Shown: positions 1-11,817 of the stretch, in pieces
How the letters are laid out: each line of letters starts with the position of its first letter
How positions within the stretch are numbered: position 1 is the first letter of the stretch
Assembly (NCBI GenBank): GCA_024180945.1
Contig: JAKSGN010000013.1
Location: 62,001 to 126,000, forward strand
Direction of reading: 5' to 3'
From: Macrophomina tecta
Lineage: Eukaryota > Ascomycota > Dothideomycetes > Botryosphaeriales > Botryosphaeriaceae
Length of the DNA stretch: 64,000 nucleotides
Notes under the pieces: generated by a model
What the model was told of the DNA's origin: nothing
The model's database searches: none
The model's input: the letters and a program-made list of their open reading frames with translations, nothing else
Program-made: the position numbers and the translations under genes

Positions 1-3000
1 TAAGTACGGTAGACGGCTCCCTAGCGGAATATAGAAATAGCTAAATACGAATCGAGATAGGAAAAGTACCTCTTACCGTTAATAATTACTAAGAACAAAT
101 TAACCTTAACGTAATAATAATCCTGGGATACGATATTATCCTAGGAATATTATAGCTAAAGACCTACGAGCTATATATTAGCTAGAGAATAGAGACTATT
201 ATATTTTCTAATAAATACTATAGACGCTACCTCGCAACGGTAAGAAGAAGCTAATAAAGCTAGAAGAAAGCGCTAGAGTCTAAAAGCTAAAGCGAAACCT
301 TCGAGCTAAGATAACAAAATAATAATATATCTATAGATATTAAGACTATTAGCTACTAAGCGCTAAAACTTATAATAAGATAAGAAGAGAAGGCCTATAC
401 GATTTACGTAAAACCTAATAAGAATACCGAGTAGAAGACCCTTACTCGTACGATATAGGGCCTTATAAATAAGAATAAGAATAGTCTAAAGTTAGTTAAA
501 GAAGACTACCCCTAGAGGCTTAATAAACGATACGGCTACCCGAATAAAGTAGATACTAGTCTCTTCGGGTATAAGAGCTATAATAATAAAGATATTTTAG
601 TAGCTAAGATTAGCGTAGATCTTAGCGAAATTATAAGGCCTACTAAGAATAAATTAGTACCTATACCGAAATTAAAGATAGTTCTATAGAAATTCTAGAA
701 TATACTAAGAATATTCTAGAAAAGAGGTAAAGAATAACTACTAGAGTATTAGCTATAGAATTATAAGATATTCTTACTTCTAGGAACATAACTAGTATTT
801 AAGCCTATTTACTCCTTATCTAAGACAGAGGCTAGAGTACTATAAAAATATATTAATAAAAATCTAGAATAAGAATATATACGACTCTTATAGTCGCTAG
901 TAGAATATTCTATTCTATTTATTTTAAAAAAGAATAGTAAGCTCCGCCTCTATATCGACTACTAATAGCTAAATAATATTATAGTTAAGAACTAATACCT
1001 ACTACCTTATATTAATAAATTATAGAATAAGCTTCGTAATGCTAAGTTCTTTATAAAATTAGACCTTTAAGATAGTTACTACCTAGTTTATATTAAGGAA
1101 GGTAAAGAATAGAAGATAGTATTTTAAACGCGATTTAGATACTATAAGTATATAGTAATATCTTTTAGGCTTACTAATATACTAGCTACCTTCTAGAGCT
1201 TAGTTAACGATACTCTACGTTCATATTTAGATATATTCGCCTTGGCTTACCTAGACGATATTCTAATATACTCGAAGACGCTCGAGAAATATACTAAGCA
1301 TATAAAAAAAGTTTTAAAGGCCTTAAATAAACGAAACCTTTAAGTAGCCCCTAAAAAGAGCGAATAGTACACGTAAAGAATAGAATATCTAGGATTTATT
1401 ATTATTCTAGGATATATCGATATAGACGATAAGAAACTAGACGTAATTAAAGACTAGCTAATACTGCGAATTATTAGAAAAGTATAATTCTTCTTTAGAT
1501 TTACTAATTTTTACTAGAAGTTTATTATAAACTACGCTAAATTAGCGGTACCTCTAACCGATATTACTAAGAAAGAACACGGGTTTATATAAAGAGAAAG
1601 ATAATAATAAGCATTTAACTTACTAAAGCAAATATTTATAAAAGTACTAGTTCTAGGGCTCTATAACCCGGATCTATTAATTACGGTAGAAACCGACGCT
1701 TTAGACTATACTATAGAAGTTATACTTAGTTAGCTAGATAAGAAAGGCTAACTATACCCTATCGCCTACTACTTAAGAAAAATAATACCTACCGAGAAAA
1801 ACTACAATGTTTATAATAAAGAACTCTTAGCTATAGTTATAGCTTTTAAAAAATAGAGATACTATCTCGAAGGCGCTAAGTATTAGATTATAGTCTACTA
1901 TAACTATAAGAATCTCTCACACTTTACTACTACTAAGAAATTAAACTGATAATAGATTTAGTAGGCTAAAGAGCTAGCATTCTATAATATAAAGATTACC
2001 TATAGAAAGGAATCTAAGAACGCTCGCGTAGATATGCTAAGTAGACGAGCCAACTATATTGAAGAAAAGCTAGGTCTATAACCTATAATACTTAATACGT
2101 AGAAGGACGGGTCTTTTATATCTACTAGCCGTAGCCGCTAGATTATAGCTATTTATAGCCTAGAATAAACGTAGCTTAAAGAAGAACTAGATGACTCGCT
2201 TATTCTAGTTAAGCTATTTACTCTAGCGATACGCCTCGAAGGTAATGAATAAAAGTAGAAGATCTAAGAAGCCTATATAAATAATATAACGGCTTAAAAA
2301 ATCGAAGAACTCGATAATAATTTCTAAGTAACTAGAAACGTAGATAGTACTATTCTATTTTTAGAACTAGTCTATATTCTAGTTAAACTACGAAACGAGC
2401 TTATAAAGAATATATACGAAGCCCTAGTATATAGTTATTAAGAAATAAATAAGATAATAGAGCGAATTATAAAAAGCTACTACTTTCTAGAACTAAGAAG
2501 AACCGTTTAACGGGTAGTCTCGTAATACGATTTTTATATTAGAAGTAAGGCTGCGAGGTATATATTCTATAAACTACTTTAGTCGCTACTAATACTAAAG
2601 TGCTCTTAGTAATCTATCTTACTAGACTTTATTATAGACCTATCTAAGTTAGAAGAACTGCTTACTAAGGTTAAGTATAACTTAATCTTAGTTATCGTTA
2701 ATAGAATAATAAAGTATATATACTACTTACTATATCTTAAGACGGTAAATGCGGAAGAACTTGCCTATATATTTCTTAGAATAATTCTTAGTAACTACGG
2801 GTTACTAGAAGAGCTTATATTAGATAGAGATTAGCTATTTATATTCTAATTCTAGTAGACGCTTACCCGCTAGCTTAGAGTAAAGTATAAGCTCTTAACT
2901 ACGGCACACCCTTAAATAGATAGATAGATAGAATAAATAAATTAGACGCTAGAATAGTATCTACACTACTATCTTAATTACGTATAAGATAATTAGGTCG

Positions 3001-3659
3001 AGCTGCTACTACTTATATAGTTCGTATATAATAGCTTAAAAGCGTTAGCTATATAAGAATTCCCGTTCTACGCTAATTACGGTTATAAGCCTATAGCTTA
3101 TAAAGAGCCTATACTAAGTAAATTCCTAGCCTAAAAAGAAATTCTTAAAGTAGACTAGCTAAAGGTACTCTACGAATAATTATATCTAGACTTCGAATTC
3201 GTAGCTCTATAAATAGGTAAATACTATAATAGATAGTATTAGAAGGTACTAAAGTTAAAAAAAAAGAATAAAGTTTATCTTCTTAGAAAAAATATTAAGA
3301 TAAAACGGCCGAATAATAAATTAGACTTTAGAAAATTAAACTATTTAAAATTAAAGAATAGATTAGAAAGGTTAATTTCCGTCTTAAATTATCTAATACT
3401 ATACGAATATATCTTATATTTTACATTTTACTTCTTAAACTGGTACTAGAAAACGCCATGCTATTACGCTAAATAGAAGAAATACTACTAGAAAATCTAA
3501 ATACTAATAAAAATATAGACTAGAACGTAGAATAAGTTCTAAATAGCGGCTATATTAATAGTTAATTTCGATACCTCCTTAAATAGAAAGGAGACTAGGA
3601 TAATACCTAGAAATTACTAAAACTATACGATTATTAAGAACTTATTAATAAGTTCTATT

Positions 3660-4419
3660 ACCGAAACCTAGATTAACTAATACCGCTGACTCGTCGTATA
3701 CAAAGGACCTAAAATTAAAATCGATAAATAGAGATAAACGCACCTAATTAACTAATCTAGAACCCTCGAATGGCATAAAGCCTAAACTAACGCTAGAAGA
3801 GCTAATAAACTAGAACGACCCTATAGCATTATTAGCTAAGGTATCGCTACGTAAACGCTTTACTTATTGATTTCCCTTGGCATTTTTAGGATTAATAGAA
3901 TTTCTAGCCTTACGGGCCACTTTTAAATAATTTAGCTCCTTAAGATTCTTAATAGATTATACCTTCTTATTTAATATTAGACTCCTACGATACTATAATA
4001 AAACCTTTTACTTATAAGAACATTCTAAACGAGACGAAGCGGTACGAAGTTTAAACGTTAATTTTAAAATAATATCTAGGGCCTCTATTTTATTCGTAGT
4101 AACCTTCGTAATAGCATGCTCTAGACGAATAACTAAGAAGAAATTAGAATAAGCTAAGCGAAAGTAATAGAAACTTATAATTACTCTCCTCTATACTACT
4201 AGTATTATAATAGGTGTTACTACGACGAGCGTACTCCCTATAACGCGAATACCTAGGGATAATATAATATACTATACTCTTATCCTTCTCTTCTAGTAAA
4301 AGATATTATATATAAGGAACTAGTATATTAAGGTCTAAAAGTACGTATAAAAAATTAATCTTTGTATCTAGAAACTTACGCTTAGCTTATTATTCGTCGT
4401 ACTTATGTTTAGGAGGTAT
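3660..4419 (-). pseudogene. Relic of the antisense Cys-cluster gene in copy D
   Basis: This segment aligns with the antisense gene of the intact element (33719-34499). The start codon is recognisable as a mutated CAT (TAT, 4417-4419) after GTTTAGGAGG. The intron lies at the same place and length (about 4133-4181), with donor and acceptor mutated by C-to-T changes. The CGACGAGCGTACTC stretch, which encodes part of the Cys cluster, is still legible near 4224-4240. It shows the antisense gene is an old component of this family, not a one-off. Confidence 0.65.
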
Positions 4420-4523
4420 TATAGAAAAAACTTATAGAAGAATAAAGAAAAAAGATAGTAAGAACCTAAGATATAGGTAAATAAATAAATCTTTAAACTA
4501 AAAATTCTTAAAGAGGGGGATAG

Positions 4524-5330
4524 TATTACGAATCCTAGAGAAATAAGGGCTTTATAACCCTACAGGTAGAAAGCCCATACGGGAAAAGATACTATAGGGG
4601 CTAAGAACCCGTAAAGATAGTAGAGCCGTAACGGCGATATACCCGCACGGGAAAAATAGCCTCGAGGGAGAATAGCGCGTACGGACCTAAATAAGGTAGT
4701 AGTAGAAGCCCGTATGGAAATAATACCTATATAGTATAATAGAACTACGGGAATACTAACTAGGTCGAACTCTTGTAGGGAAAGAATATCTCTAAAGAAA
4801 GAATTACGAATCCTGAAAATTAGCTTTAGGCTAAGAGAAATAGACAAAAAAAAATTAGATAACTTATATAATCTAAGAAATAATAGTCTAGTAGTATAAT
4901 ACTTTTTTAATTAATATAAAAGTCGAATTCTAGAAAATAGGCTTTAGCGCCTATATTATGTAAGGTCTATATAACCTACTTATAGATCGAAAGCCTTAGT
5001 ATTAATCTAACTCTTAGATTAATCTAACTCTTAGATTAATCTAACTCTTAGATTAATCTAATAGTCATTCTAATTTTTAGATTATTATAGCTTTTCTATA
5101 GTATATAGAATATACTCGTTAGGTAGTACTTTAACCTTTATAGTTAATTTAAAGTTCTAATATAATCCTATTAGAGGTAATAAGCCTAACGCGTATCGCG
5201 TACTAATATATTACGTAATTACTACTATTGTTTTAATTCTTTACTCTTTTCTTATTCTTTAAGGTAAACCCTTTAGCTATCTAATCCTACTAGGCGATTC
5301 TAAAGTCTAGTAGAAGAGGCCACCGTTATA
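4524..5330 (+). repeat. 3' LTR of Gypsy copy D
   Basis: It begins just after a purine tract (AAAGAGGGGGATAG) and aligns end to end with the 796-bp LTR of the intact copy, from TATTACGAA (TGTTACGAA mutated) to CCGTTATA (CCGTTACA mutated). It is 807 bp long. Around 5005-5060 it carries a short tandem expansion of a 17-bp unit (ATTAATCTAACTCTTAG) where the intact LTR has a single, looser set of GATCCAAC repeats. Confidence 0.88.
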
Positions 5331-5699
5331 TTACCTTTAGTACCTATAGAGTAGTAGTTAAAGTATTATACTAATACTCTTTCTTAGAGAGATCTAGCGT
5401 ATTATTAGATAACTTAGGCTTTCTAAAAACTATTATAGTAGATAGAAGAGATTCGTATAGTAATAAAATAAGAATTAATTAATAAGTTAACTATAAAGAT
5501 TCCATCTATAAGTAATATATATAGGTTATATATATTAATCTAGTTAGCTATTTATTAGCTAGAGGTATAGTATTATTTAGCTAGTAGACTAGCTATTAGC
5601 TATAAATATATACTAAAGATTACGTAGTTTAGCTAATAAGACTTAGAATAATACTAAATAATTTAGTAGTACTATTTTTATATTACCTCTATTATTTCT
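5331..5699. other. AT-rich degraded sequence, unassigned
   Basis: This is RIP-like AT-rich sequence between the LTR of copy D and the next recognisable relic. No open frame, LTR end or conserved motif could be assigned by eye; it is probably decayed transposon DNA. Confidence 0.5.
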
Positions 5700-6094
5700 A
5701 CTATATTTTTTTTTCTAGGTCATAATAGTCTCTTAGAGCTAAACTATAGACTTAGAATTAAATTACTAACTCTTATTATAAATATAATAATCTAGAAGTC
5801 TATAGACTAATAAAAATATATTTCTACCCTACTTTTCATTAGATTAAGATTAAGATCTATATTTATAGCTAAATAGGTCTCTATTTAAGTTTTAGCTAGT
5901 TATATATATAAGTCTCTTTATTTTCTATTAGATTACTTCTTTAAGTAAGTAATTTAACTATTTTTAACTTTAAAAAATTTATCTAAGCTTATTTCTAAGA
6001 TTTCTAAGACTTATAAAGCCTTAAGCTTAACTAAGCTAGGTAATAAAAATTTTAATAAGATCTAAGTATCTTTATCTAATCTTTATTTATAATA
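5700..6094 (+). repeat. Relic of a C-type LTR (3' part)
   Basis: From about 5700 the sequence follows the second half of the LTR of element C (47511-48306). It shares the stretch around AAGATTAAGATCTA, the motif TATATATATAAGTCTCTTTATTTT, and the terminal TTTATAATA. It starts mid-LTR, so it is 5'-truncated or overwritten. Confidence 0.65.
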
Positions 6095-6689
6095 TATTTA
6101 GCTTAGTAAATAGATTTAAGAGTTTAAGCTAAGTCTATCTTTTTAAATACTTTATATTAATCTAGAGATTAATTTCTTAGAACTAAATAAAATTTTTAGA
6201 TAAAAAACTAGTATAATTACTAAGTAATTTTTACTAAAAAATATTTATACGAGTATTATTTATTTAAAAGTTAGTAAATAATATATTTTAATTATTTAAA
6301 GATTTATTTAAAAATAAATAATATTTTTAAACTAGCTTTTTAAAGCTAAGCTATAGACCTTAAAAATTAATTACTACTTTTATATTATAAATATATAAAA
6401 ATATATTTCTATTCTACTTTTAATAAGATTAAAATTAAAATTTATATTTATAGCTAAATATATCTTTATTTATATTTTAATTAGTTATATATATAAGTTT
6501 TTTTTATTTTATACTAGATTAGTTTTTTAAATAAATAATTTTATTTTATTTTTATTTTAATTCTAAATCTCTAAGATTTTAAGTTTATTTTAAGACTATT
6601 TTAATCTATAAAACCTTAAGCTTAACTAAGCTAAATAATAAAAATTTTATTAAAATTAAAGTATTTTTATTTAATTTTTATTTATAATA
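6095..6689 (+). repeat. Second relic of a C-type LTR, tandem to the first
   Basis: It follows the previous relic directly and aligns to the C LTR again, from the GCTTAGTAAATAG (CCTAGCAGGCAG in C) position through GTATTATTTATTTAAA to the terminal TTTATAATA at 6689. It is far more AT-converted than its neighbour. Two truncated LTRs head to tail suggest nested insertion or unequal exchange. Confidence 0.6.
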
Positions 6690-6705
6690 ATTAAAAACTA
6701 TCTTA

Positions 6706-6750
6706 ACGTGGTTGATAACCGAGCTGCGCATACAACCGAGCTGCGCACCC
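6706..6750 (+). repeat. 5' terminal inverted repeat of the pogo element
   Basis: It matches the reverse complement of 8517-8561 over 45 bp. The two internal AACCGAGCTGCGCA copies (6717-6730 and 6734-6747) are likely transposase binding sites; this is inferred from their duplication. Confidence 0.93.
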
Positions 6751-6786
6751 CACCACCAAAATCCATCCTACCTACCTTCAAACGCG

Positions 6787-8448
6787 ATGCATCCACAACA
6801 CCACACACTGACATCTTCTAACGAAGCGAGAATTAAGCTAGCTATACAATCTCGTAAACGAAACGCGTCTTTAAGCGAGCGACGCGCTGCGGCCCTCTAC
6901 GCCGTTCCCCCAAGTACGCTCCGCAGCCGACGCGGTGGAGCGACCCCCCGACGCGATTGCGAGGCCAACGGGCGAAAGCTCAGCAAGGAAGAGGAGCTAG
7001 TGATAGTTGAGCGTATATTGGACCAGGATTTAAGAGGGTTTCCGCCTACGAAGCTTGCTGTGCGAGCAATGGCCGATAGGTTGCTAGCAGAGCGGGGTGG
7101 CAAGCCAACAGGCAAGCGCTGGGTGGATAACCTCATTAAGCGATCGCCTGCGCTCAGGGTTCGGATGACACGTTCCTATGATCGCCAGCGAGCCTTGAAC
7201 GAAGATCCAGAGGTGATTGGCAGGTGGTTCGAGCTGGTGCGCAATATAAAGGCGAAGTATGGCATCCTTGATGAAGACAGCTACAACTTTGACGAGACTG
7301 GCTTTATGATGGGTGTAATCTCGACGCGGTACGTGGTTACAGGCTCAGAAGAACGCTGCGGCAAAGCGAAATTAGTGCAGCCAGGCGATCGCGAGTGGAC
7401 CACCGCGATTGAGTGTATCTGTGCCGACGGCTCTGTGATTCCCCCCTTCATCATCTTCGCAGGCAAGAAGCACATCTCCACCTGGTACCAGGACGGCCTC
7501 GTGCCCGAGGATTGGCCTATTGGAGTCACCGAGAACGGCTGGACGACCAACGAGCTCGGAGTCGAGTGGTTAAAGCATTTTAACGCGCATACAAAGTCGC
7601 GTACCGTGGGCACGCACCGGCTGCTCATAATCGACGGTCACGAGAGCCACAACTCGCAGGATTTCCAGGATCTCTGTAGGGAGAACAGGATTATCGCTCT
7701 CTGTATGCCCCCACACGCGTCGCACCTATTGCAGCCACTTGATGTGGGTTGCTATTCGCCGTTGAAGCGCGCGTACGGTGATGAGATCTCGGCCTTGGCG
7801 CGCAGGCACGTCACCCATATCTCTAAGACCGAGTTCCTCCCAGCCTTCAGGGCAGCTCACGACCGGGTTTTTAAGAAGGAGAACATCCTTGCAAGCTTTA
7901 GAGGCGCTGGGCTAGTCCCACTAGACCCAGACGCGGTGCTATCCAAGCTTGATGTGAAGCTTCGTACGCCAACGCCACCTGCCCTAGAGACCACCCCTTG
8001 GGAGCCCAAAACACCGCGCACTCTTCACGAAGTAGACTTCCAATCAGCCTTTGTCCTTAATAAGATTCCGCCTCCTGCAGGTTCTTCGCCAAGTTCCTTG
8101 AAAGAAGCTGTGGTTCAGCTAACAAAAGGCACTATAGCGATGGCACACGAACTGGTGTTGTTGCGCGCCGAAATCACAGACTTGCGGGAGGCCAATAAGA
8201 CTCTAACCAAGCGGAAATCAGGCAAGAGGAAGTATATCCAGACTAGAGGGTCGTTGACGGCAGAGGAGGCAGCTGAATTGATGGCTCCTAGCAACGTAGG
8301 TGGGCGGGATGAGGGTGGGGAGTCTTCGAAGAGGGCGCGCACGGGTGGGGATGCGACACAACAAAGGCGCTGCGGGCGCTGCGGTATGCTAGGACACAAT
8401 TTGCGTACCTGCAAGCTAGATACTAATGAATTTAAAAATTCTAAATAA
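6787..8448 (+). CDS. Pogo/Fot1-type DDE transposase
   Basis: The protein would be 553 residues from the first in-frame ATG. The frame is open further upstream into the inverted repeat, but there it has only a TTG. Order of parts: an N-terminal psq-type helix-turn-helix (ERRAAALYAVPPSTLRSR); a CENP-B-type second DNA-binding domain (about 70-140) ending near GKRWVDNLIKR; then a DDE endonuclease. Its three acidic residues sit in YNFDETGF, LLIIDGHESHN and HLLQPLDVG. A C-terminal zinc knuckle follows (CGRCGMLGHNLRTC, C-x2-C-x4-H-x4-C). It should cut and paste the surrounding element at TA sites. All catalytic positions are present and no frameshift is seen, so it may be active. Confidence 0.93.
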   Translation: MHPQHHTLTSSNEARIKLAIQSRKRNASLSERRAAALYAVPPSTLRSRRGGATPRRDCEANGRKLSKEEELVIVERILDQDLRGFPPTKLAVRAMADRLLAERGGKPTGKRWVDNLIKRSPALRVRMTRSYDRQRALNEDPEVIGRWFELVRNIKAKYGILDEDSYNFDETGFMMGVISTRYVVTGSEERCGKAKLVQPGDREWTTAIECICADGSVIPPFIIFAGKKHISTWYQDGLVPEDWPIGVTENGWTTNELGVEWLKHFNAHTKSRTVGTHRLLIIDGHESHNSQDFQDLCRENRIIALCMPPHASHLLQPLDVGCYSPLKRAYGDEISALARRHVTHISKTEFLPAFRAAHDRVFKKENILASFRGAGLVPLDPDAVLSKLDVKLRTPTPPALETTPWEPKTPRTLHEVDFQSAFVLNKIPPPAGSSPSSLKEAVVQLTKGTIAMAHELVLLRAEITDLREANKTLTKRKSGKRKYIQTRGSLTAEEAAELMAPSNVGGRDEGGESSKRARTGGDATQQRRCGRCGMLGHNLRTCKLDTNEFKNSK

Positions 8449-8516
8449 ACTTGTTGCATTGCAATAGCTTGTTGTAGTGTTGAGATATTAGCCTGCAAAG
8501 TCGCGCGGCATTGGTA

Positions 8517-8561
8517 GGGTGCGCAGCTCGGTTGTATGCGCAGCTCGGTTATCAACCACGT
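8517..8561 (-). repeat. 3' terminal inverted repeat of the pogo element
   Basis: It is the reverse complement of 6706-6750, followed by the TA duplication at 8562-8563. Confidence 0.93.
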
Positions 8562-9245
8562 TAGTAAGTTAATTAGCTATTTTTTTAATAGTTAATATAA
8601 CTAGCTTACTAAGTATTTTATTTATAATTAAAATATTTTAGTTACTAAATAGTTAATTAATTATAATTAAGTTAGTTTTATTACTTTTTAAAAAGTTTAT
8701 AAAGAAAAGTCTTATATTATATTAAAATAAATAATATAATAGCTTATTTAGTAATAAAAATATAGATTAGTATAGTATTAAAAATAGTTATAAAATAATC
8801 TTTTATTTTTTTTAAATATACTATATTTTATAAAAGCTAAATATATATAGTTAATTTAATAAAATAATAGAAACTTTAAATCTATAAGTAATTAAAAAAA
8901 AATAATAGATAAATCTATAAGTAACTAACTAATATAAGAAAGATAGCTAGAAAAGTAGCTAATAAATATAAAAAATAGTATATAAATAAGACTTAATAGT
9001 AAATAGAAGATAGTTTAAATAGAATTAGTTTTTTTATTAAGCTAGAAGCTTTTTACTTATAACTAACTACTACTTATAAAGTACTAAGACTTAGGTAAAG
9101 AATTACTAAGCTATATTATAAATAATAAAGCCTAGTAAGTAGTTAAAAAGAAATAATTCTCTAAAAAAAAATAAGTAAAAAATTTAATAAAGAAGAATAT
9201 AAAAAGAGATAAAAATATAAAATAAGACTTTTTTATTAGATTTCT
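8562..9245 (-). other. RIPed AT-rich sequence adjoining a Copia LTR
   Basis: No gene is readable. The part at 9055-9245 recurs as an inverted copy at about 19768-19942, in each case directly outside the Copia-type LTR. Relative to LTR orientation it is therefore the start of an internal region (leader/gag side) of a minus-strand Copia element. The rest (8562-9055) is too degraded to assign. Confidence 0.5.
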
Positions 9246-9677
9246 TAGTATTATATATTTTAAAAAGTAAAACTATAGTACTATCTATAGTTCTTTATAT
9301 ATAGATATTTCTTATATAATTAGATTCTTCTAGATATATTATATTAGAAATCTAATAAGAGTAATTTATAAGAAGAAACATTCTAGCCTTAATTCTTATT
9401 TATTTTATATAATTTTTATATTATAATAACTATAATTAATTACTCTTTTATTTTATATAAAAGAAATTTTAGTAGGAGCTATATTTATTTAATTATTAGT
9501 TAGTAAAGTAGAATAGTAAATTTTATAACTTTAGTTTACTACTATAGTTTACTATTATAGTTTACTACTACTATAACTTTTAGGTATATTTATTATATAC
9601 CTTAAATAGTATTATAATATCTAAGATAATATATTAATAAGCTATACTTATATAAGCTTCCTTATTAATATTTAATA
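9246..9677 (-). repeat. Copia-type LTR, left copy
   Basis: It is about 432 bp and closely related to 20102-20532 and, inverted, to 19336-19767. Read on the minus strand it begins TATTAAATATTAATAAG (TGTTAAAT mutated). A run of TAGTTTACTACTATAG repeats lies near 9525-9575. Copia RNase H coding relic starts directly to its right, so it serves as that element's 3' LTR. Confidence 0.75.
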
Positions 9678-9699
9678 TACTTCTCTAAGCTTTTATAAA

Positions 9700-10936
9700 C
9701 ATTATAAGGGATTTATAATTTTAATTTTATATCCAGTTTATTATATAATTTAGAACTAGTATATATAGGTAAATATAAGTAATTTAGTATTCTTTTATTA
9801 AATATATATAGAGTCTTCTTTGAGTCTTTTTATAAAGACTATTACTAGAACTTTATAAGGCTAATATTCTTTAGAAGTTCTTACTATTTAAAACTATTAA
9901 TTAGCTTAGTTAGTCCGTTAGTAATAAGAGACTTAGTAGAAAAATAGTGAAGTTCTATTTTTTTTTTATTTATATAGTTCTTTATAAAATAGTATTTTAT
10001 ATTAACATGCTTAGTTCTAGCGTAATATAAGAAATTACTAGCTAGTTTTATAGCCGATTAGCTATCTATATATATATATTTAACTAGTTTAAATAGATTT
10101 TTAATATAGAAAGATATTTCTTTAAGAATATTTTTTATATAAAGAAGTTCTTTTACTATCTTCTTATAAGCTATATACTCAGTCTTATAGCTACTTATAG
10201 CTATAGTTTTTTATAGTTTAAATAGCTAGCTTAGTACTATTTTATTTTAGCCTTTTTCTATAGTAAATATATAATCTAAAATTAATTTTCTAGTTAAATT
10301 ACTCTTTTAATCTAAGTTACTATAGCCTTCTATAGATAGGGGTTTAGATTAATTAACTAGATTTAGTTTTAGGCTATAATCCTACGTTTCTTTTATATAG
10401 CCCTATAAATAACTAAGGACTTTATAGTATTTCTATATAGGAAATACTATAAATCTAGCTAAATAATTAACTAGATAAGCTAGATCTAGTTAGATAAATA
10501 TAGTTAAATATATAAGAGACTTTACCTCTTATTAGTAGATCTTTAATAATTCTTTAGAAGCTTCTTTAGTAGGTCTTTTTAAAGAAAAACCTAAGAAAAA
10601 AGGTATTTTTCTAGATTTTACTCTAGTTTTATTAAACTTATTAAGTATTTTATTAATAAAACTATATTAATTTAGTTCTAGGCTATCTTTAGAATACTTA
10701 ATTTTAATATCTAGAATCTTCTTAGCTTTACCTAGGTCTAATACTTCTAGTTTAATATTAGTAAGCTATTTATATAGCTTCTTTAAATAGGTCTCTAATT
10801 AGGTAAATATAAGAATATTATCTATCTAAATAACTAAGATAATAGGTTTATCTTTATTTATAAAGATAGCTATATTACTTATTAGAGAGTTATAGCTATA
10901 TTTAACTAATATACTAGTTAAATACTATTACTATTT
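9700..10936 (-). pseudogene. Ty1/Copia pol relic (RT and RNase H)
   Basis: Read on the minus strand and allowing RIP stops as Q or W, the Copia signature series is visible in order. It starts with an RT box (IILVI-IDNILIFT, the degraded YVDD region), then a LNQYSFINKILNKF segment and a DLAYLVNYLARF segment. RNase H follows with GYSNLD, SSYKTEYIA and finally SAIKLASNFLYYARTKH. The order and spacing are typical of Copia RNase H just upstream of a 3' LTR. Many internal stops make it dead. Gypsy copy E interrupts it at 10941/10942; the RT appears to continue for about 55 bp at 19283-19335. Confidence 0.8.
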
Positions 10937-10941
10937 TCTTA

Positions 10942-11718
10942 TATTAAGAACCCTATAGGATAAGGGCTTTATAGCCCTATAAATAGAAAGCCCGCATAGG
11001 AAAAGATACTATAAAAACTAAAAACCCGTAAGAATAGTAAAGCTATAATATAATATATCTACATAGAAAACCTAACCTCGAGAAAAAATAGTATATACGG
11101 GCCTAGGTAAGATAATAGTAAAAGCCTATATAAAAAAATACCTACGTAATATAGTAAACCTATAAGAATACTAACTAGATTAAACTTCTATAGAAAAAAA
11201 ATATTTCTAAAAAAAGAATTACGAATTCTAAAAACTAGCTTTAGGCTAAGAGAAATAAATAGAAGAAAATTAAATAACTTATATAGTCTAAAAAATAATA
11301 GTCTAGCGATATAATACTTTTTTAACTAATATAGAAGTTAGATTCTAGAAAATAAGCTTTAGCATCTAAGTTATATAGAATCTATAGGGTCTACCTAGAT
11401 TAATCTAATCTAAAATTAATAATCTAATACTATTAATCTAGCTACTTTAATCTAGCTATATTAATCTAGATTACTATAACTTTTTTATAGTATATAGATA
11501 TACTTCTTAAATAGTACTTTAATCTTTATAGTTAACTTAAAGTTCTAATATAATTCTATTAGAGATAATAAGCCTAACGTATATCGCGTACTAATATATT
11601 ATATAATTACTACTATTATTTTTATTTTTTATTCTTTTCTTATCTTTTAAGGTAAACTTCTTAGCTATCTAACTCTACTAGACGATTTTAAAGCCTAGTA
11701 AAAGAGGTTGCCGTTATA
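10942..11718 (+). repeat. 5' LTR of copy E
   Basis: It is 777 bp, the same length as its partner at 18501-19277, and starts TATTAAGAACC. It is followed by CTTTAACTACTA, the mutated form of the primer-site leader of the intact element. Confidence 0.9.
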
Positions 11719-11817
11719 CTTTAACTACTATTTTTATAAGAGAAAGTAGTTCTAAGAAAAAAAATACTTAATAATAAAATAGTATTATCTAATACTTAAT
11801 ACTAACTAAGTAATATA

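Larger units (their letters stand above)
1..5330 (+). mobile_element. RIP-degraded Ty3/Gypsy element, copy D (3' part)
   Basis: The window opens inside the protease region of a Gypsy pol gene; the first 50 bases match codon for codon the intact copy at 32816-41229 read on its minus strand. RT, RNase H, integrase and chromodomain follow in order, ending in a 3' LTR. The YLDD catalytic motif of RT is still readable at 1248-1259, the RNase H ETDALDY motif near 1690, and the chromodomain at about 3520-3670. Elsewhere CAA, CAG and TGG codons have become TAA or TAG throughout, as RIP does, so nothing here can be translated. The 5' half lies outside the window. No target duplication can be checked. 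Confidence 0.9.
6706..8561 (+). mobile_element. Intact pogo/Fot1-type DNA transposon
   Basis: It is a 1856-bp element bounded by perfect 45-bp terminal inverted repeats (6706-6750 and 8517-8561) starting ACGTGGTTGATAACCGAGC. Each inverted repeat contains two direct copies of AACCGAGCTGCGCA with 17-bp spacing. It is flanked by TA on both sides (6704-6705 and 8562-8563), the Tc1/mariner superfamily target duplication. It has one intact transposase gene. Its normal base composition contrasts sharply with the surrounding AT desert, so it arrived after RIP of the neighbourhood and has escaped RIP itself. Confidence 0.95.

Noticed and set aside
4560..4847. 95-codon minus-strand frame in an LTR
   Set aside because: It lies inside the RIPed LTR of copy D; chance openness.
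5005..5060. 17-bp tandem repeat as a separate satellite
   Set aside because: It is a local expansion inside the LTR of copy D, matching the GATCCAAC repeats of the intact LTR.
8115..8555. 146-codon minus-strand frame at the end of the pogo element
   Set aside because: It starts in the inverted repeat with the same residues as the upstream extension of the transposase and then runs antisense to it.
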